From Uranotaenia lowii (lineage: Eukaryota; Arthropoda; Insecta; Diptera; Culicidae): a DNA stretch of 64,000 nt. Shown here in pieces: positions 1 through 10,020 of this stretch. The DNA is taken from positions 153,728,334-153,792,333 of the forward strand of contig NC_073692.1 in assembly GCF_029784155.1 (NCBI RefSeq). The letters are read 5' to 3'. Position 1 is the first letter of the stretch, and every line of letters starts with the position of its first letter. The notes below the pieces were generated by a model. That model saw only the letters and a program-made list of their open reading frames with translations, did not search any database and was not told where the DNA came from. Position numbers and translations under genes: made by a program.

Positions 1-2906
1 CATCAGTAAACTCGAACCACACTCGCCGAATACCGCAACCCTATTGGGACGAAGAGCTAACAGAAGCGAAGAAAGCCACCAGAGTTGCTTTCCGCGCTTG
101 GAAACGAGAGCTGTCAACCGAAGCTTACGAAGGGTACGCTAATACAGAACGAAGGTTCAGAAATTTGGTACGCGAGAAGAAGAGGAAAAGTTGGCAACAT
201 TTTTGTGATAGTTGTGATAGTTCTACGTCCCTCACAACCTTATGGAGGATGGCTAGAAGATTCAAAGGGCGCGGAGAGCCATCAAAAAACCTTAGAATTT
301 CGGACAATTTGGCCAACGATGTTTTGGACAAGTTGGCTCCCTCATCTGCCAAAAATCCACCCCCGGCTTTTCTACAATGTTCGTGTTGCCCTCAAACTGG
401 TTTACCATTCTCAGTATCGGATATTCAAGCAGTTTTAAAAATCGGTAAAGATTCGGCTCCTGGTTTGGATGGTGTTCCATATTCCGTCATAAATCATCTC
501 CCATGGGCGGCGCTTAGTCAGTTGCGAAAAATCTATTGCCAAATTTTTGCTTCAGGAAGAATTCCGGAAAGCTGGAAAACCTTTAAAATTGTACCGATTC
601 CTAAAAGTGGTCATGATCCGATTTCTCCTTCTGCTGTTCGCCCAATCGCGTTAGCTTCATGTTTTCGCAAAGTGTATGAACTCATAATCAAAGATCGACT
701 AGAACATTTCATCGAAAACAACAACTTATTCCCTTCAGCTATCAACGGTTTTAGGAAAGGACGAGGAACAATGGATGCGTTGTTTCCCCTGATTAATGAA
801 GCTTCTTTAGCTTTGAAAAGAAGAGAGCATGTGGTGATATGTAGCCTCGATATCAAAGCCGCCTACGACAACGTGGAAATTAATGTTCTGGTCCGCGAAT
901 TACGCTCATTAACAGTCCCTGAATGCCTAGTAAGAAGTATCTTCCATCTTTTTGAAGAAAGGAATTTGTGCATTTCAAATGGATTAGATTCAATATCTAG
1001 GACAACGTGGAAAGGCCTTCCTCAGGGATCTCCTCTAAGTCCGTTATGCTTTAATGTTGTGATCAGTGGATTGATCAACAGTGTCCCTCCTGATGTGATA
1101 ACCGTAAATTACGCCGATGACACAACAATTGCTGTAAGAGGAACCTCGCTGGAGCATAGTTGCGAATCTCTCCAAAGGGCAGTGGATATAGTTGTGGAAA
1201 ATATTTTCGACCTTGGGTTAGAACTTTCGCCCACGAAATGTAAGTGCCTTCTGATCTCGACACAACAATGCGATAATCCCCCAGAAATAAATATCGGCGG
1301 TTGCACTTTGGAATACGTCAGATCCCTGAGGTTACTCGGCATGTACCTCACACGAAATCTGTCGTGGTCGTGTCATATTAGAGAGGTACAAAAACGTACG
1401 GCTCCGTATCTTAACTTTCTACGAAGCATATCGGGCCAGTCATGGGGAGCACATCCAGCAGCAATGTTAGCTATTTTCAAGTCATGTGTGAGATCAATAT
1501 TGGAATACGGTTCCATATTTATGACGGAGTTAACACAAAAAGAAGCCATCGTTTTGGATAGACTACAATGGGCAGGAATTCGAATCTGTTTGGGCTCCAC
1601 AAAAACCACCCACACAGGTTCACTCGAAGTGATGGCTGGTATTATTCCGCTGCAACAAAGAAGAGAACTTGCTGTCATGCGTTTTGTAAATAAAAGAGCG
1701 TCACTTTCTTCTTGGCATGGTCAATACTCCAGACCGATCTTGGAAGGTGGCTTAGTGGCTACGGGAATACACCGCGCCATAAGAATGCTTAACGAATTTA
1801 TTCCACTTGAACAGCCTCTAAATAATCTCCCATGCTACATGGTCAACCGTGAAGTTGTAAGAACAATAATATCCATTGATCTCACTGTTAAACGGTTATG
1901 TTCAGAACACCAGAACTCATCGGCAGCTGATTTGGTTTCAAACTATCTCTTGGAAGTGTATGCCAACGCGAAAATCTTGGCAACTGACGGGTCGAAAGAT
2001 ATACACGGCACAGGTTATGCTGTGGTAAATAGTTTTGGAGCGCCTGCAGAAGGGATCAAACTCGACAGTAAAGCATCAGTTTATATGGCAGAGCTTCTAG
2101 CAATCAGGCATGCTGCGAAAATGATCGTAAGCCTTCCTGTTGCTCAGTATATTATTCTAACCGATAGTTTGAGTTGTCTCACGAGCCTTCAAAAAATCAA
2201 CATCAATCAAAAATATCCCGTTGCTTGGTACGATATAAAAGCTTCCATTCTTGAAGGACAAAGAATGGGGCACGAGATCCATCTGATATGGGTTCCGTCT
2301 CACAGAGGTATTCCAATGAACGAGTTGGCAGATCAAGAGGCGAAAAGTGCGTGCATCAATGGTGGTACAGCAGATTATATTTTAACATCATTCGACATCC
2401 AGTTTCCGATTCGGCGTACAACAGTGCACAAATGGCAAGCAAAGTGGAATGCAGGAACTAAAGGACGTTTCTGTCACAGCATCATCTCTAACGTTTCGCT
2501 CCAACCATGGTTTAGTAGCTTGGATCTCAACCGCAGACAAATTGTAATCCTTTCCAAATTAATATCAAATCATTCACGGCTCCCTGCTCATCTGACTAGA
2601 AATGGTATCCTATTGGACGCGACGTGCAGTTGTGGCGAATCCATCGCAGATCCTGATCACATTATCTTCGCATGCAGCAGATTTGAAAATCTTCGTAGAC
2701 CTATTTGGCGAATTTTAATGAAAAAAGGAATTCCACCCGATATTCATTTGATACTAAAAAAGAAAGACATTGAATTATATAAAACGATAGCTAATTTTGT
2801 AATTGAATGTAAAATAGACATGTAAGTAGAAGAGTAATTAACACTTGGCCGGTTATGTTATAGAGGTAAAGCCAATAAAAAAATTAAAAAAAAAAAAAAA
2901 AAAAAA
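1..2906 (+). mobile_element. 3' part of an RNase H-bearing non-LTR retrotransposon (LINE 1 of this window)
   Basis: The left window edge cuts into the element. It carries an uninterrupted ORF2 end, a 55-bp 3' UTR with an AATAAA at about 2874, and a long A-rich tail ending at 2906, the hallmark of target-primed reverse transcription. The domain order RT, RNase H, terminal Cys/His motif fits the I group (I/Loa/R1-like) of LINEs. The TSD cannot be tested because the 5' end is outside the window. Confidence 0.93.
3..2825 (+). CDS. LINE ORF2 protein, partial: reverse transcriptase + RNase H
   Basis: The frame is open from the window edge (position 3) to TAA at 2823-2825, about 940 residues, so the protein starts outside; the endonuclease domain is missing and only the linker (PQPYWDEELTEAKK) is seen. 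The RT domain spans roughly 420-1400: motif LDIKAAYD near 846, GLPQGSPLSPL near 1015, and catalytic YADD at 1110-1121. RNase H spans roughly 1975-2400, with ATDGSK, AELLAIRHA, TDSLS and WVPSHRG supplying the acidic residues. A C-terminal CxC..H..C knuckle (CSCGESIADPDHIIFAC) lies at about 2624-2675. It copies element RNA into DNA at a nicked target. No stop or frameshift is visible, so this copy may be recent. It resembles the element at 7989-13850 in architecture but is a different family. Confidence 0.93.
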   Translation, partial: SVNSNHTRRIPQPYWDEELTEAKKATRVAFRAWKRELSTEAYEGYANTERRFRNLVREKKRKSWQHFCDSCDSSTSLTTLWRMARRFKGRGEPSKNLRISDNLANDVLDKLAPSSAKNPPPAFLQCSCCPQTGLPFSVSDIQAVLKIGKDSAPGLDGVPYSVINHLPWAALSQLRKIYCQIFASGRIPESWKTFKIVPIPKSGHDPISPSAVRPIALASCFRKVYELIIKDRLEHFIENNNLFPSAINGFRKGRGTMDALFPLINEASLALKRREHVVICSLDIKAAYDNVEINVLVRELRSLTVPECLVRSIFHLFEERNLCISNGLDSISRTTWKGLPQGSPLSPLCFNVVISGLINSVPPDVITVNYADDTTIAVRGTSLEHSCESLQRAVDIVVENIFDLGLELSPTKCKCLLISTQQCDNPPEINIGGCTLEYVRSLRLLGMYLTRNLSWSCHIREVQKRTAPYLNFLRSISGQSWGAHPAAMLAIFKSCVRSILEYGSIFMTELTQKEAIVLDRLQWAGIRICLGSTKTTHTGSLEVMAGIIPLQQRRELAVMRFVNKRASLSSWHGQYSRPILEGGLVATGIHRAIRMLNEFIPLEQPLNNLPCYMVNREVVRTIISIDLTVKRLCSEHQNSSAADLVSNYLLEVYANAKILATDGSKDIHGTGYAVVNSFGAPAEGIKLDSKASVYMAELLAIRHAAKMIVSLPVAQYIILTDSLSCLTSLQKININQKYPVAWYDIKASILEGQRMGHEIHLIWVPSHRGIPMNELADQEAKSACINGGTADYILTSFDIQFPIRRTTVHKWQAKWNAGTKGRFCHSIISNVSLQPWFSSLDLNRRQIVILSKLISNHSRLPAHLTRNGILLDATCSCGESIADPDHIIFACSRFENLRRPIWRILMKKGIPPDIHLILKKKDIELYKTIANFVIECKIDM

Positions 2907-3354
2907 TCGATGCATCACCCAAACAAATCAATTTACGAACACGCCGTTAGTAAGCTATGAATTAACCTCAACGATACCGTAAATCTGAGAATTCGGTTAT
3001 GTTAGCGATCGCTTCCTAACATCATTGCTGATGAGCTTGACACTCTTTTATACTCTCATAAATACAGAGAGCCCAGCGTTGCGCGATCTACGGATTTTAA
3101 GCACTTCTAAGGATCTCCGAATCGATGCTCGAAATTTACAGATTTTCAGCATACGGATTTTTACGGATTATCGAATAAATTATAGGGATTCTGCGGATAA
3201 ACGAAAATTCTATCTGACGACCAAAAAAAAGGTCATCAAGTTTCATTTTGACAAATCAGTACATTTTTCTTTTTTCGTGAAACCTACGGATTTGAGCTGT
3301 TTTCAATCTGACAATGCTGTTGAGAGGAATACTTGAGCAAAAAAACGAAATGTG
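2907..3354. other. Gene-free stretch, unassigned
   Basis: Moderately AT-rich sequence between LINE 1 and the RT relic. It has short reiterations of an ACGGATTTT-like word between about 3085 and 3300 but no convincing coding frame or terminal repeats. Confidence 0.5.
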
Positions 3355-4010
3355 GCCAATGTGGGGCACGATCTGCGGCGGTGGATGAGATCTACCGCAA
3401 ACTGAAACGCGGCGAGGGAAGCATTGAATTGATGATTAATACGTCCAAGACGAAGTATAAGCTGGCCTGAAAATCCGAGACCGAACGAGCCACTAGTCCA
3501 GTAAGAACAAGGCCACGATCGACGGCGACGAGCTGGAGATAGTCAAAGAGAATGACACCAGCGGTGATATCCGGCAGCGAAAGAGCAGCAAAAGTTGTGC
3601 CTACTATGAACTCCACCGGTTGTTCTCTACGGGCACGAGACGTGGATATTGCTCGAGGAGGACATGCGCACACTCAAAGTATTCGTATGAGTGTTAAGAA
3701 CCATCTTTGGCGGCGTGCAGGAGAACGGACTGTGGAGGCAAAGGATGAACCACGAGCTCGCGCGACTCTACGGTGTATCCAGTCTCCAGAAGTGGCGAAT
3801 GCTGGACGGATACGCTGGGCAGGACAGGTTGCGACTGTCCGGCGTTCTGACAACAGGTGCTCGCCGCGAATCCGGTAGGAACGAGACGAGCAGAGGAGCA
3901 ACGAGCAAGGTAGTAAGACCAAGTGGAACGTGATCTGGCGAATGTGGAATGTCCTAGAAATTGGAGAACGGACCGAGTGAATTGGAGAATTGAATTTGAA
4001 TTGTTCATCA
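3355..4010 (+). pseudogene. Degenerate LINE reverse transcriptase relic (C-terminal half)
   Basis: Fragments of one protein appear in shifting frames: VDEIYRKLKRGEGSIELMI followed by NTSKTKYKLA near 3382-3470, IDGDELEIVKE near 3518-3550, RTIFGGVQENGLWRQRMNHE near 3697-3755, and RDLANVECPRNWRT near 3930-3975. These are typical of the region behind the RT active site in RTE/Jockey-like insect LINEs, which lack RNase H. Several frameshifts and internal deletions have destroyed the frame. The clade assignment is tentative; that it is a LINE remnant is fairly sure. Confidence 0.7.
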
Positions 4011-4933
4011 AATTATGTCGTTACAGTATAAAGGTCGAACACGATATTATTGCTGTACATTCAAGAGGGCATAACTTTTTTTACCATTGGTTAAAAATTA
4101 ACCGAATTTTGCTTTTTTTCATTCCTTATTGATGTGTATTGTTTACATGCTGTCAAATTCGAAATCGTGTTTTTCAATTCAACGAAAATGGAGGTAAACC
4201 AGGTAAACCAATGCGAGTCGAGAGCATAGTACATGGAAAATAACAGGTAGGCCATTGCGCTTAACCTCACTTGAAAGCTCCGTGTATGTACACAGCATGC
4301 TTGCATACCAACAAAAATAGTTATGAAAATTTAGCAGTTTTATATAGAAAGGCAATCAAAATTATTAATTTCTCCACCAATAGCCATTCGATTCCTTTGA
4401 AAAGGGCCTCAGATTAAAGATTGATTCTTCAGGCTCATCAGAAACTATTTTTTGCTTTGGATTTTCGGATCTGAACCATAAATAATGAGCATTCAAAAGA
4501 AATTTTCATCACCGTCCCTCTTTTTTGAGAGCAAAAAATTAAATATTTTCTTCTGTCCATGTTCAAAATTTGATAAAGATGTAAAATACTTCATATTTCT
4601 GTGATAAATAATCAATTTGTTTGATTTTTAGTTCAAACTGCACAAGACAAAAACCACACAAGGCAAAATAATCATCAAATTTTAGTTTTAAATCGACCAA
4701 AAGCCCGTTGCATATTACTTTTAGCGATTTTGAAAAGCCAAATATTGTTCGTTGCATTAAAATGCATCAATGCATATTTTTCTCATAATTTTAATGATGG
4801 TCAATTTCAAGAAAAAATTGATTTTCTGAAAAATTCCTTACATTTGCCAGTTTTTTCCATAACTATTTTTAGGGCCTCTTACCAATACGTTGAAAGAGAG
4901 CGGAATAGCCTACCTTGTATATTTCAAAGTACT
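4011..4933. other. Gene-free AT-rich stretch
   Basis: No gene, terminal repeat or tandem repeat could be supported. The short frames here have no recognisable motif and AT-driven composition. Confidence 0.5.
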
Positions 4934-5760
4934 ATGAGTCAAGAGAACGAATTCTTTCCAAACACCTGACCTGTCGCACTGACAGTTGGGAAAAATGTTA
5001 AACATTCACCCTTCAACCGTCTCCAGAGTGTTGAAGCGGTTGACGTTGGACCACGGCAAAGGAGCTGGAAGAAAACTGGGATTGGAGAACAAAAAGTCGG
5101 AGGGAAAGGTGAAGCGGATGATTAAAGCAAATCCCAACGTCTCAAGCCGTGATTTGGCTAAACAGATCGGCATGTCGCAGAGCTACGTCCAGAATGCAAA
5201 GAAGAGAGCTGGACTACATACATATAAGGTACAGAATTTCCCAAACCGCGATGAGCGGCAACAATCGACGGCTAATACTCGGGCACGGAAGCTCTACGAG
5301 AAGATGGCAAGAAGATGGCGAGAAGATGGCAAAATATGGCTGCTGTGTTATGGACGACGAAACATATATAAAAGCCGATTTTGAGCAAATTACGGGGTTA
5401 AGAAGAAGAAAAGTCGAAGTTCGCCTCCAAATATCTCGTTTTGCAGGCCATCTGCTCTTGCGGACTGAGGAACGAGCCTTTCGTGACACCGGGCACAGTA
5501 AATGGCACTATCAAAATGAGCGTGGCGACGAACGTGTTAAAGTGTCCTTGAGTGGTATGTCAATTCTGTCCATTTTGTTACAAAAGACATGAACCAGCCA
5601 AACTGTTCGGAACTGCGCCCGGTGCATCAGTACTGGGCAATAATGCAGCGAGAACTTCAGAAGAGCAAGAAGAAAGTCAAACGAGAAGGACATGTTGAGA
5701 AAATGGTAAAAAAAAAAACTAAGAAACTGATACCGGATAACACAAAGACTATGCCAGCTA
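4934..5760 (+). pseudogene. Tc1/mariner (DD37E-type) transposase pseudogene with internal deletion
   Basis: The transposase starts at ATG 4934 (MSQENEFF) and continues in broken frames. A helix-turn-helix region (MLNIHPSTVSRVLKRLTLDH, then DLAKQIGMSQSYVQNAKK) is followed by the first catalytic segment VMDDETYIKADF near 5347-5382. After GTVNG (about 5490) the region carrying the second catalytic Asp is gone. It is replaced by 28 bp identical to the right end of a TTAA-type MITE (5513-5540). Reading resumes as LEWYVNSVHFVTKDMNQPNC and ELRPVHQYWAIMQREL, where His stands in the position of the third catalytic Glu. The C-terminus fades near KKLIPDN. The copy is inactive. Terminal inverted repeats were not found. 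Confidence 0.85.
5513..5540 (+). repeat. 28-bp scar: right end of a TTAA-flanked MITE
   Basis: Identical over 28 bp to 43668-43695, the right terminus (including TTAA) of the MITE at 43468-43695. Here only the end remains, sitting exactly at the breakpoint of the transposase deletion. This suggests a MITE insertion followed by a deletion that removed most of the MITE and the neighbouring transposase segment. Confidence 0.8.
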
Positions 5761-5879
5761 GTTTTTCGGCTTGCACAATTTATTGCTTAGCTTTATTTAG
5801 AACATGTTGTCCAAGGAGAGAACAGCATCGCAGCAATTCATCGTTCGCTGAAATTTTGTGTGGGGTTTCTCAGGCCCGA

Positions 5880-6140
5880 AAGGGGCTTTATTGAACTTGT
5901 TCTGCCGTCAGGATGGACCTTACATGACCAAACAATATGCTCGATGTCATGGTTTCTTGACAACAATCACATAAATTGCTGCTAGCCAGATTGCAACGAT
6001 AAGCGAATAATGATTGGACATGGGACGGGAACGGTGGAAAGAGAGTCATGGTTTTCTCGGTATAGTGAGTGAAAGGAAAAGGGAATGGATGCCAGCTCAA
6101 ACGTTGAACTGAGCATTTCGAACAACTCTTTCGAGTCACG
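5880..6140 (-). pseudogene. 3' fragment of the same LINE family as the element at 7989-13850
   Basis: On the minus strand the DNA closely tracks 13370-13580 of the full-length element. Shared words include a match around ATGTCCAATCATTATT, GGCAGCAATTTATG (as AGCAGCAATTTATG) and GACATCGAGCATATTGTTTG. It corresponds to the end of ORF2 with the NLCDC zinc-knuckle. Small indels break the frame. Confidence 0.75.
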
Positions 6141-6175
6141 AATAGCGTTAGCGTCAACTTGAAAGCGTCCTCGCT

Positions 6176-6740
6176 GGCAAAAATAGAAGCAGCAATCAAA
6201 GACATGAAATTAAACAATTAGCATGGAATTGACTCCATTCCTGCTGAAATGCTCAGAGTCGTGGCAGATTATCAGCACAAATGTTGCACCGTGTTTTTGC
6301 TGACACACTGTAACATTCCTGGCCGACTAGATGCATTGTGGTACAAAGAAGGTGATGAACAAACACGCACCTACTACAGAACTCGTTATTCAAAAAGTCA
6401 AAAGGTAAACAAAGCCTACGTCACTTGCCAGTTGGCAATGATTTTATTCTCTATATTTTCCGCATTTTCTTACAAGTTCCTGCCCAACGGTGTCTTGTCC
6501 GATCCAATTCCGGTAACTGCTTGAGTTACACAAGAATGTATCTTATCATTGCTACTTTTTTCATCGTTATGGATGAGATCTTGACTGGATCTATCGATTG
6601 TAGGCCAACCCGATATCATGAAATCCTTTGACAATAGAACAGCTAACGACCTTGACCTGGCTGCTGATGTTTTGTTCGTCCAAAGACATCCAGATATGAA
6701 GAGCACACTCGACGAACTCACCGAAGCACCAAACTACCCT
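6176..6740 (+). pseudogene. Two short LINE RT fragments
   Basis: At 6176-6380 the translation reads AAIKDMKLNN, then GIDSIPAEMLRV, then IPGRLDALWYKEGDE, the RT fingers region of Jockey/CR1/RTE-like elements. At about 6625-6735 it reads FDNRTANDLDLAADVLFVQR then HPDMKSTLDELTE, the region around the catalytic xADD box, with the box degraded to AADV. Everything between has been lost or scrambled. Heavily decayed. Confidence 0.6.
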
Positions 6741-7975
6741 TTTTAAGGGGAAACTTAGCTCATTTTGAAGACTTGATTGGCTGAAGTTCTCAGTGAGAAC
6801 TTCTTACCATATGATATTTGTGATCACCACGTCTATGAATATCAAGTTTCCAAGGAAGTGGTTTAAACTCAACTTTCTGAATCTATCCCTGAATATTTTT
6901 TTTTCTAAGAAATAAAATGTAATAGGCAAAAGCCATTAAATTTCATGATATTTAAACACTTTTTCAATATTTGTATACTGCCGTTCTAAGCAAGGACAGA
7001 CGTGTTTTTGAGGATGAAAAATTTTAAGAACTGTTTAGTGAAAAAAAGATTTTATTGTAAAAAGTGTTTGTAATTTAACTTGGTCAATTCCCGGAAGAAA
7101 GGATGCTTCCTTTTAGCTGCGTTTCGCACAAGACGTGGAATTGGGAAACTATCAGAGAAAAATGCCGATGAAAGGAATTTACGGAATTACGGTATCAACC
7201 ATAGAGGGAAATACACAACGCGTGCGTGGTTTATGAAGTTGGATGGTGGAGAACGGTAGGATGAAGATTCAGAAGGTCGTCACAAAGTTGTAGGAAATCC
7301 AAACAAAATCTAAGAGCTAAGTATTTTTTGTGATTTTCTGAAAAATGATGCAACATTATTCTTATATAATGAATAGTGAACCTACATGCAAGAGAAGCGA
7401 CGTCTCAAACACAAAAATCGATTCCAATCGATCCGAGCATTTTGTCGCAGAGCTTTTACCTTTCTTATTGGAAACTCAACCAAGGAAGCTATTGTGATTG
7501 TTGTTATAGTTCAAACAGATAATTTTAAAGCTGGGCATATGAATTTATGATAAGGTGCAATTTTTTTCAATGCTTTACTGAAACGTGTTCCTAGTTAAAA
7601 AATTAACTGATTATTAACGAAATTCAAGTCATTGATACCGTTTATCGCGATCCTTCGGGCATCTAGTTCAATGTTGTTTTGTTGGTTTGAAGGAGCGTTC
7701 ACTTTAGAGCTTAAACATTGAGCCAGAAAACAGTGCTGAAGATTTTTGGTCCAAGATTTCGGCGATGTTTCCACATATTTTATTTTAAGCGGGATCAGAT
7801 GTCGCTTCTCTTTTGAAGATATTTCTGGGAAAAATTCTCAAACTCCTGAAACAAACTACTTCAATTAACTGGAATGATGTCAATGATATTCAATAATGAA
7901 AAATGATTCGTTTATTGATTTGTTCATTGCTTTGATTAATTGAAATAAAAATGTGTTTTTTTTATCAGAAACAAT
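6741..7975. other. Gene-free stretch with a lone TIR and a possible MITE
   Basis: 6976-6994 repeats the first 19 bp of the TIR of the element at 15097-17314, with no partner nearby. AGAGAAGCGAC at about 7389 and its reverse complement GTCGCTTCTCT near 7801 could be the ends of a ~420-bp MITE, but no TSD was found. Otherwise AT-rich and non-coding. Confidence 0.4.
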
Positions 7976-7988
7976 AAAGCATGACAAA
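7976..7988 (+). repeat. Left 13-bp TSD of the LINE
   Basis: AAAGCATGACAAA, identical to 13851-13863 on the other side of the element. The left border may be one or two bases ambiguous because of the poly-A tail. Confidence 0.95.
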
Positions 7989-8574
7989 CATTCGTCTTGC
8001 AACACTCGTTGAGAACACTTGTGGTTTCGCGCATCTCGAGCATTAGTGTCTAGTAGTGTGTGAGAAAAAAGTGTCCGTTGTCCGTCCGTTTATTCCGGGA
8101 GTGGATACCGTCCGGACGGTTAACCTTTTTATCCGGAGTTGTGTGCCGGGTTGTAAAAGTGGACATTTTCCTGCCATTCGCCAGGGCAGAGTTGACATTC
8201 ATAACCCTTCGGAAAAGTGGGGTTATTGGTGGATTGCAGTTTTCCCATTTTCACCAAACTGACCGACACCGCCAAGAGAGGTTGATTACCACCAGGGGCA
8301 TCGCAATTGTTTGGCAAATTACCCTGGATATCATCATTTGATTGTGCCCAGTACCAATTGGAGCAGCCATCTTCAACCAACAACAGAAGACCACGTGGTT
8401 GGGTTCATCGACATTGAAGGAGCCATAAATATAAAAGAGTGCTTAATTAGCTGGTAATTCTTTTTTCATTTTTTCTCTTTTTCTTGTATCTATCATTTTC
8501 TCTTTATTATTTCGTTCATATTTTGCTCCGCTCATATTTTTCCACGGTAGACATTCGTGTCTCCGCGAAAAAAT

Positions 8575-10020
8575 ATGAGCGAAGGCGGGGGGTTGGATCC
8601 ACCAGCTGTAGATGATGAGAGGATCATCTACGAAGATGAGGAGCATCTGGAGGATTCAGCAGTAGCTGGTCCTTCAAATGCTAGTGCTCATGCCCCTCTA
8701 GTAGTTAGTTCTCCCTCACCACCTACAGCTGTGGAAAAAACATCCCGACTCCGGACCTATCCGGAAAACTCAACCTTTTCTGGGCCCTGGGTGGTTTTTA
8801 TCCGGCCCAAAGCTAACGGTAAAGGTTTGAATGTGGTGCAGATCACCAAAGATCTGGCGAGGTGGCCCTCCGTTACCAGTGTTTCGAAGGTAAGGCCAAA
8901 TAAATTGCGCGTCGTTGTGGCAGACCGGAAGGCCGCAAACGCGATTCTTGTTAGCAATTTTTTTAATTTGGAGTATCAGCTCTATATTCCGTCTCGAGAC
9001 GTAGAAATCGAGGGTGTAATCACCGAATCGAGTCTGGAGGCTGAATACGTTAAGGCTCACGGCGTTGGCAAGTTTAAGAGCCTCGATTCTACTTCGGTCG
9101 GAATCGTGGATTGTTGCCAACTCAAGACTGCCATCGTCGTTGATGGCGTTAAAAAGTATACGCCTTCAGCCTCGATTCGAGTTACCTTCGCGGGAACAGC
9201 CCTCCCTCACTACGTCTTGATTGACGGAATTTTAAGGCTTCCAGTACGCCTTTATGTGCCTCGCCCAATGGAGTGCAAAAATTGCATAAAGTTGGGACAC
9301 ACTGCATCTCATTGCTGCAATAAGCAGCGATGCTCTCGTTGCGGGGAGAATCATGGGGAAGGAGCATGCTCGGCAATAGAGCAAAAATGTGTCTATTGCG
9401 GGGGCTCACCCCATGAAATCTCCTCGTGCGAGGCATTTAAAGGTAGCTGGGATAAGCAGAGGCGCTCTTTAAAAGAGCGTTCTAAACGTTCTTATGCCGC
9501 TATATTAAAGAGCGCCTCTCCACCGACCCAATCTCAACCTAGCAATATTTTCTCATTGCTGCCAGTTGATAATGAGGACACCGGGGACACAGACACGGCT
9601 GATGAGGTTCATCCAGTCCTCTCTGCAGGAGGCTCTCGGAAGCGTGCAAAGGTGCCTTCCCCCAAAATACCTCCAAAAATTCCTACGATTATCTCCTCAA
9701 TAAGAGTTGAGAAAAATTCATCGTTTTCGGAAAATGAAAAACAAGTTCCTCCAGGCTTTCGCGGGAAAATTCCACAACAGAATAAACCATCGACTGTGGG
9801 AGAATCGCAAACCTCATCTGCTAACCTAATGCCAGAATCTATTACTCAATCTGGGATTTTTAAGTTGTCCGACATCTTGAACGGAATTTTCTCGTGTTTT
9901 AACGTACCAGAACCCATCAAAGGAATTGTTATTGCAATGCTTCCTATAATAAAGACATTTTTAACGCAGTTGATGCGAACTTGGCCCCTCCTTTCAGTGT
10001 TTGTCTCTCTCGATGGCTAA
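8575..10020 (+). CDS. LINE ORF1 protein (gag-like, CCHC zinc knuckles)
   Basis: 481 residues, intact. The frame is open upstream to 8557, but the first ATG is at 8575. The acidic N-terminus is followed by a conserved segment (FSGPWVVFIRPK, about residue 70) and then three CCHC-type knuckles at about residues 230-285: CKNCIKLGHTASHC, CSRCGENHGEGAC and CVYCGGSPHEISSC. A basic Lys/Arg stretch (RRSLKERSKRSYAAIL) and a Pro/Ser-rich tail follow. By family knowledge such proteins coat the element RNA and form the RNP. The stop codon TAA (10018-10020) overlaps the ORF2 start in an ATGGCTAA arrangement, suggesting termination-reinitiation. Confidence 0.93.
   Translation: MSEGGGLDPPAVDDERIIYEDEEHLEDSAVAGPSNASAHAPLVVSSPSPPTAVEKTSRLRTYPENSTFSGPWVVFIRPKANGKGLNVVQITKDLARWPSVTSVSKVRPNKLRVVVADRKAANAILVSNFFNLEYQLYIPSRDVEIEGVITESSLEAEYVKAHGVGKFKSLDSTSVGIVDCCQLKTAIVVDGVKKYTPSASIRVTFAGTALPHYVLIDGILRLPVRLYVPRPMECKNCIKLGHTASHCCNKQRCSRCGENHGEGACSAIEQKCVYCGGSPHEISSCEAFKGSWDKQRRSLKERSKRSYAAILKSASPPTQSQPSNIFSLLPVDNEDTGDTDTADEVHPVLSAGGSRKRAKVPSPKIPPKIPTIISSIRVEKNSSFSENEKQVPPGFRGKIPQQNKPSTVGESQTSSANLMPESITQSGIFKLSDILNGIFSCFNVPEPIKGIVIAMLPIIKTFLTQLMRTWPLLSVFVSLDG

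Noticed and set aside
7389..7812. MITE with AGAGAAGCGAC ends
   Set aside because: The inverted match is short and no target duplication or second copy was found, so it is mentioned only as a possibility.
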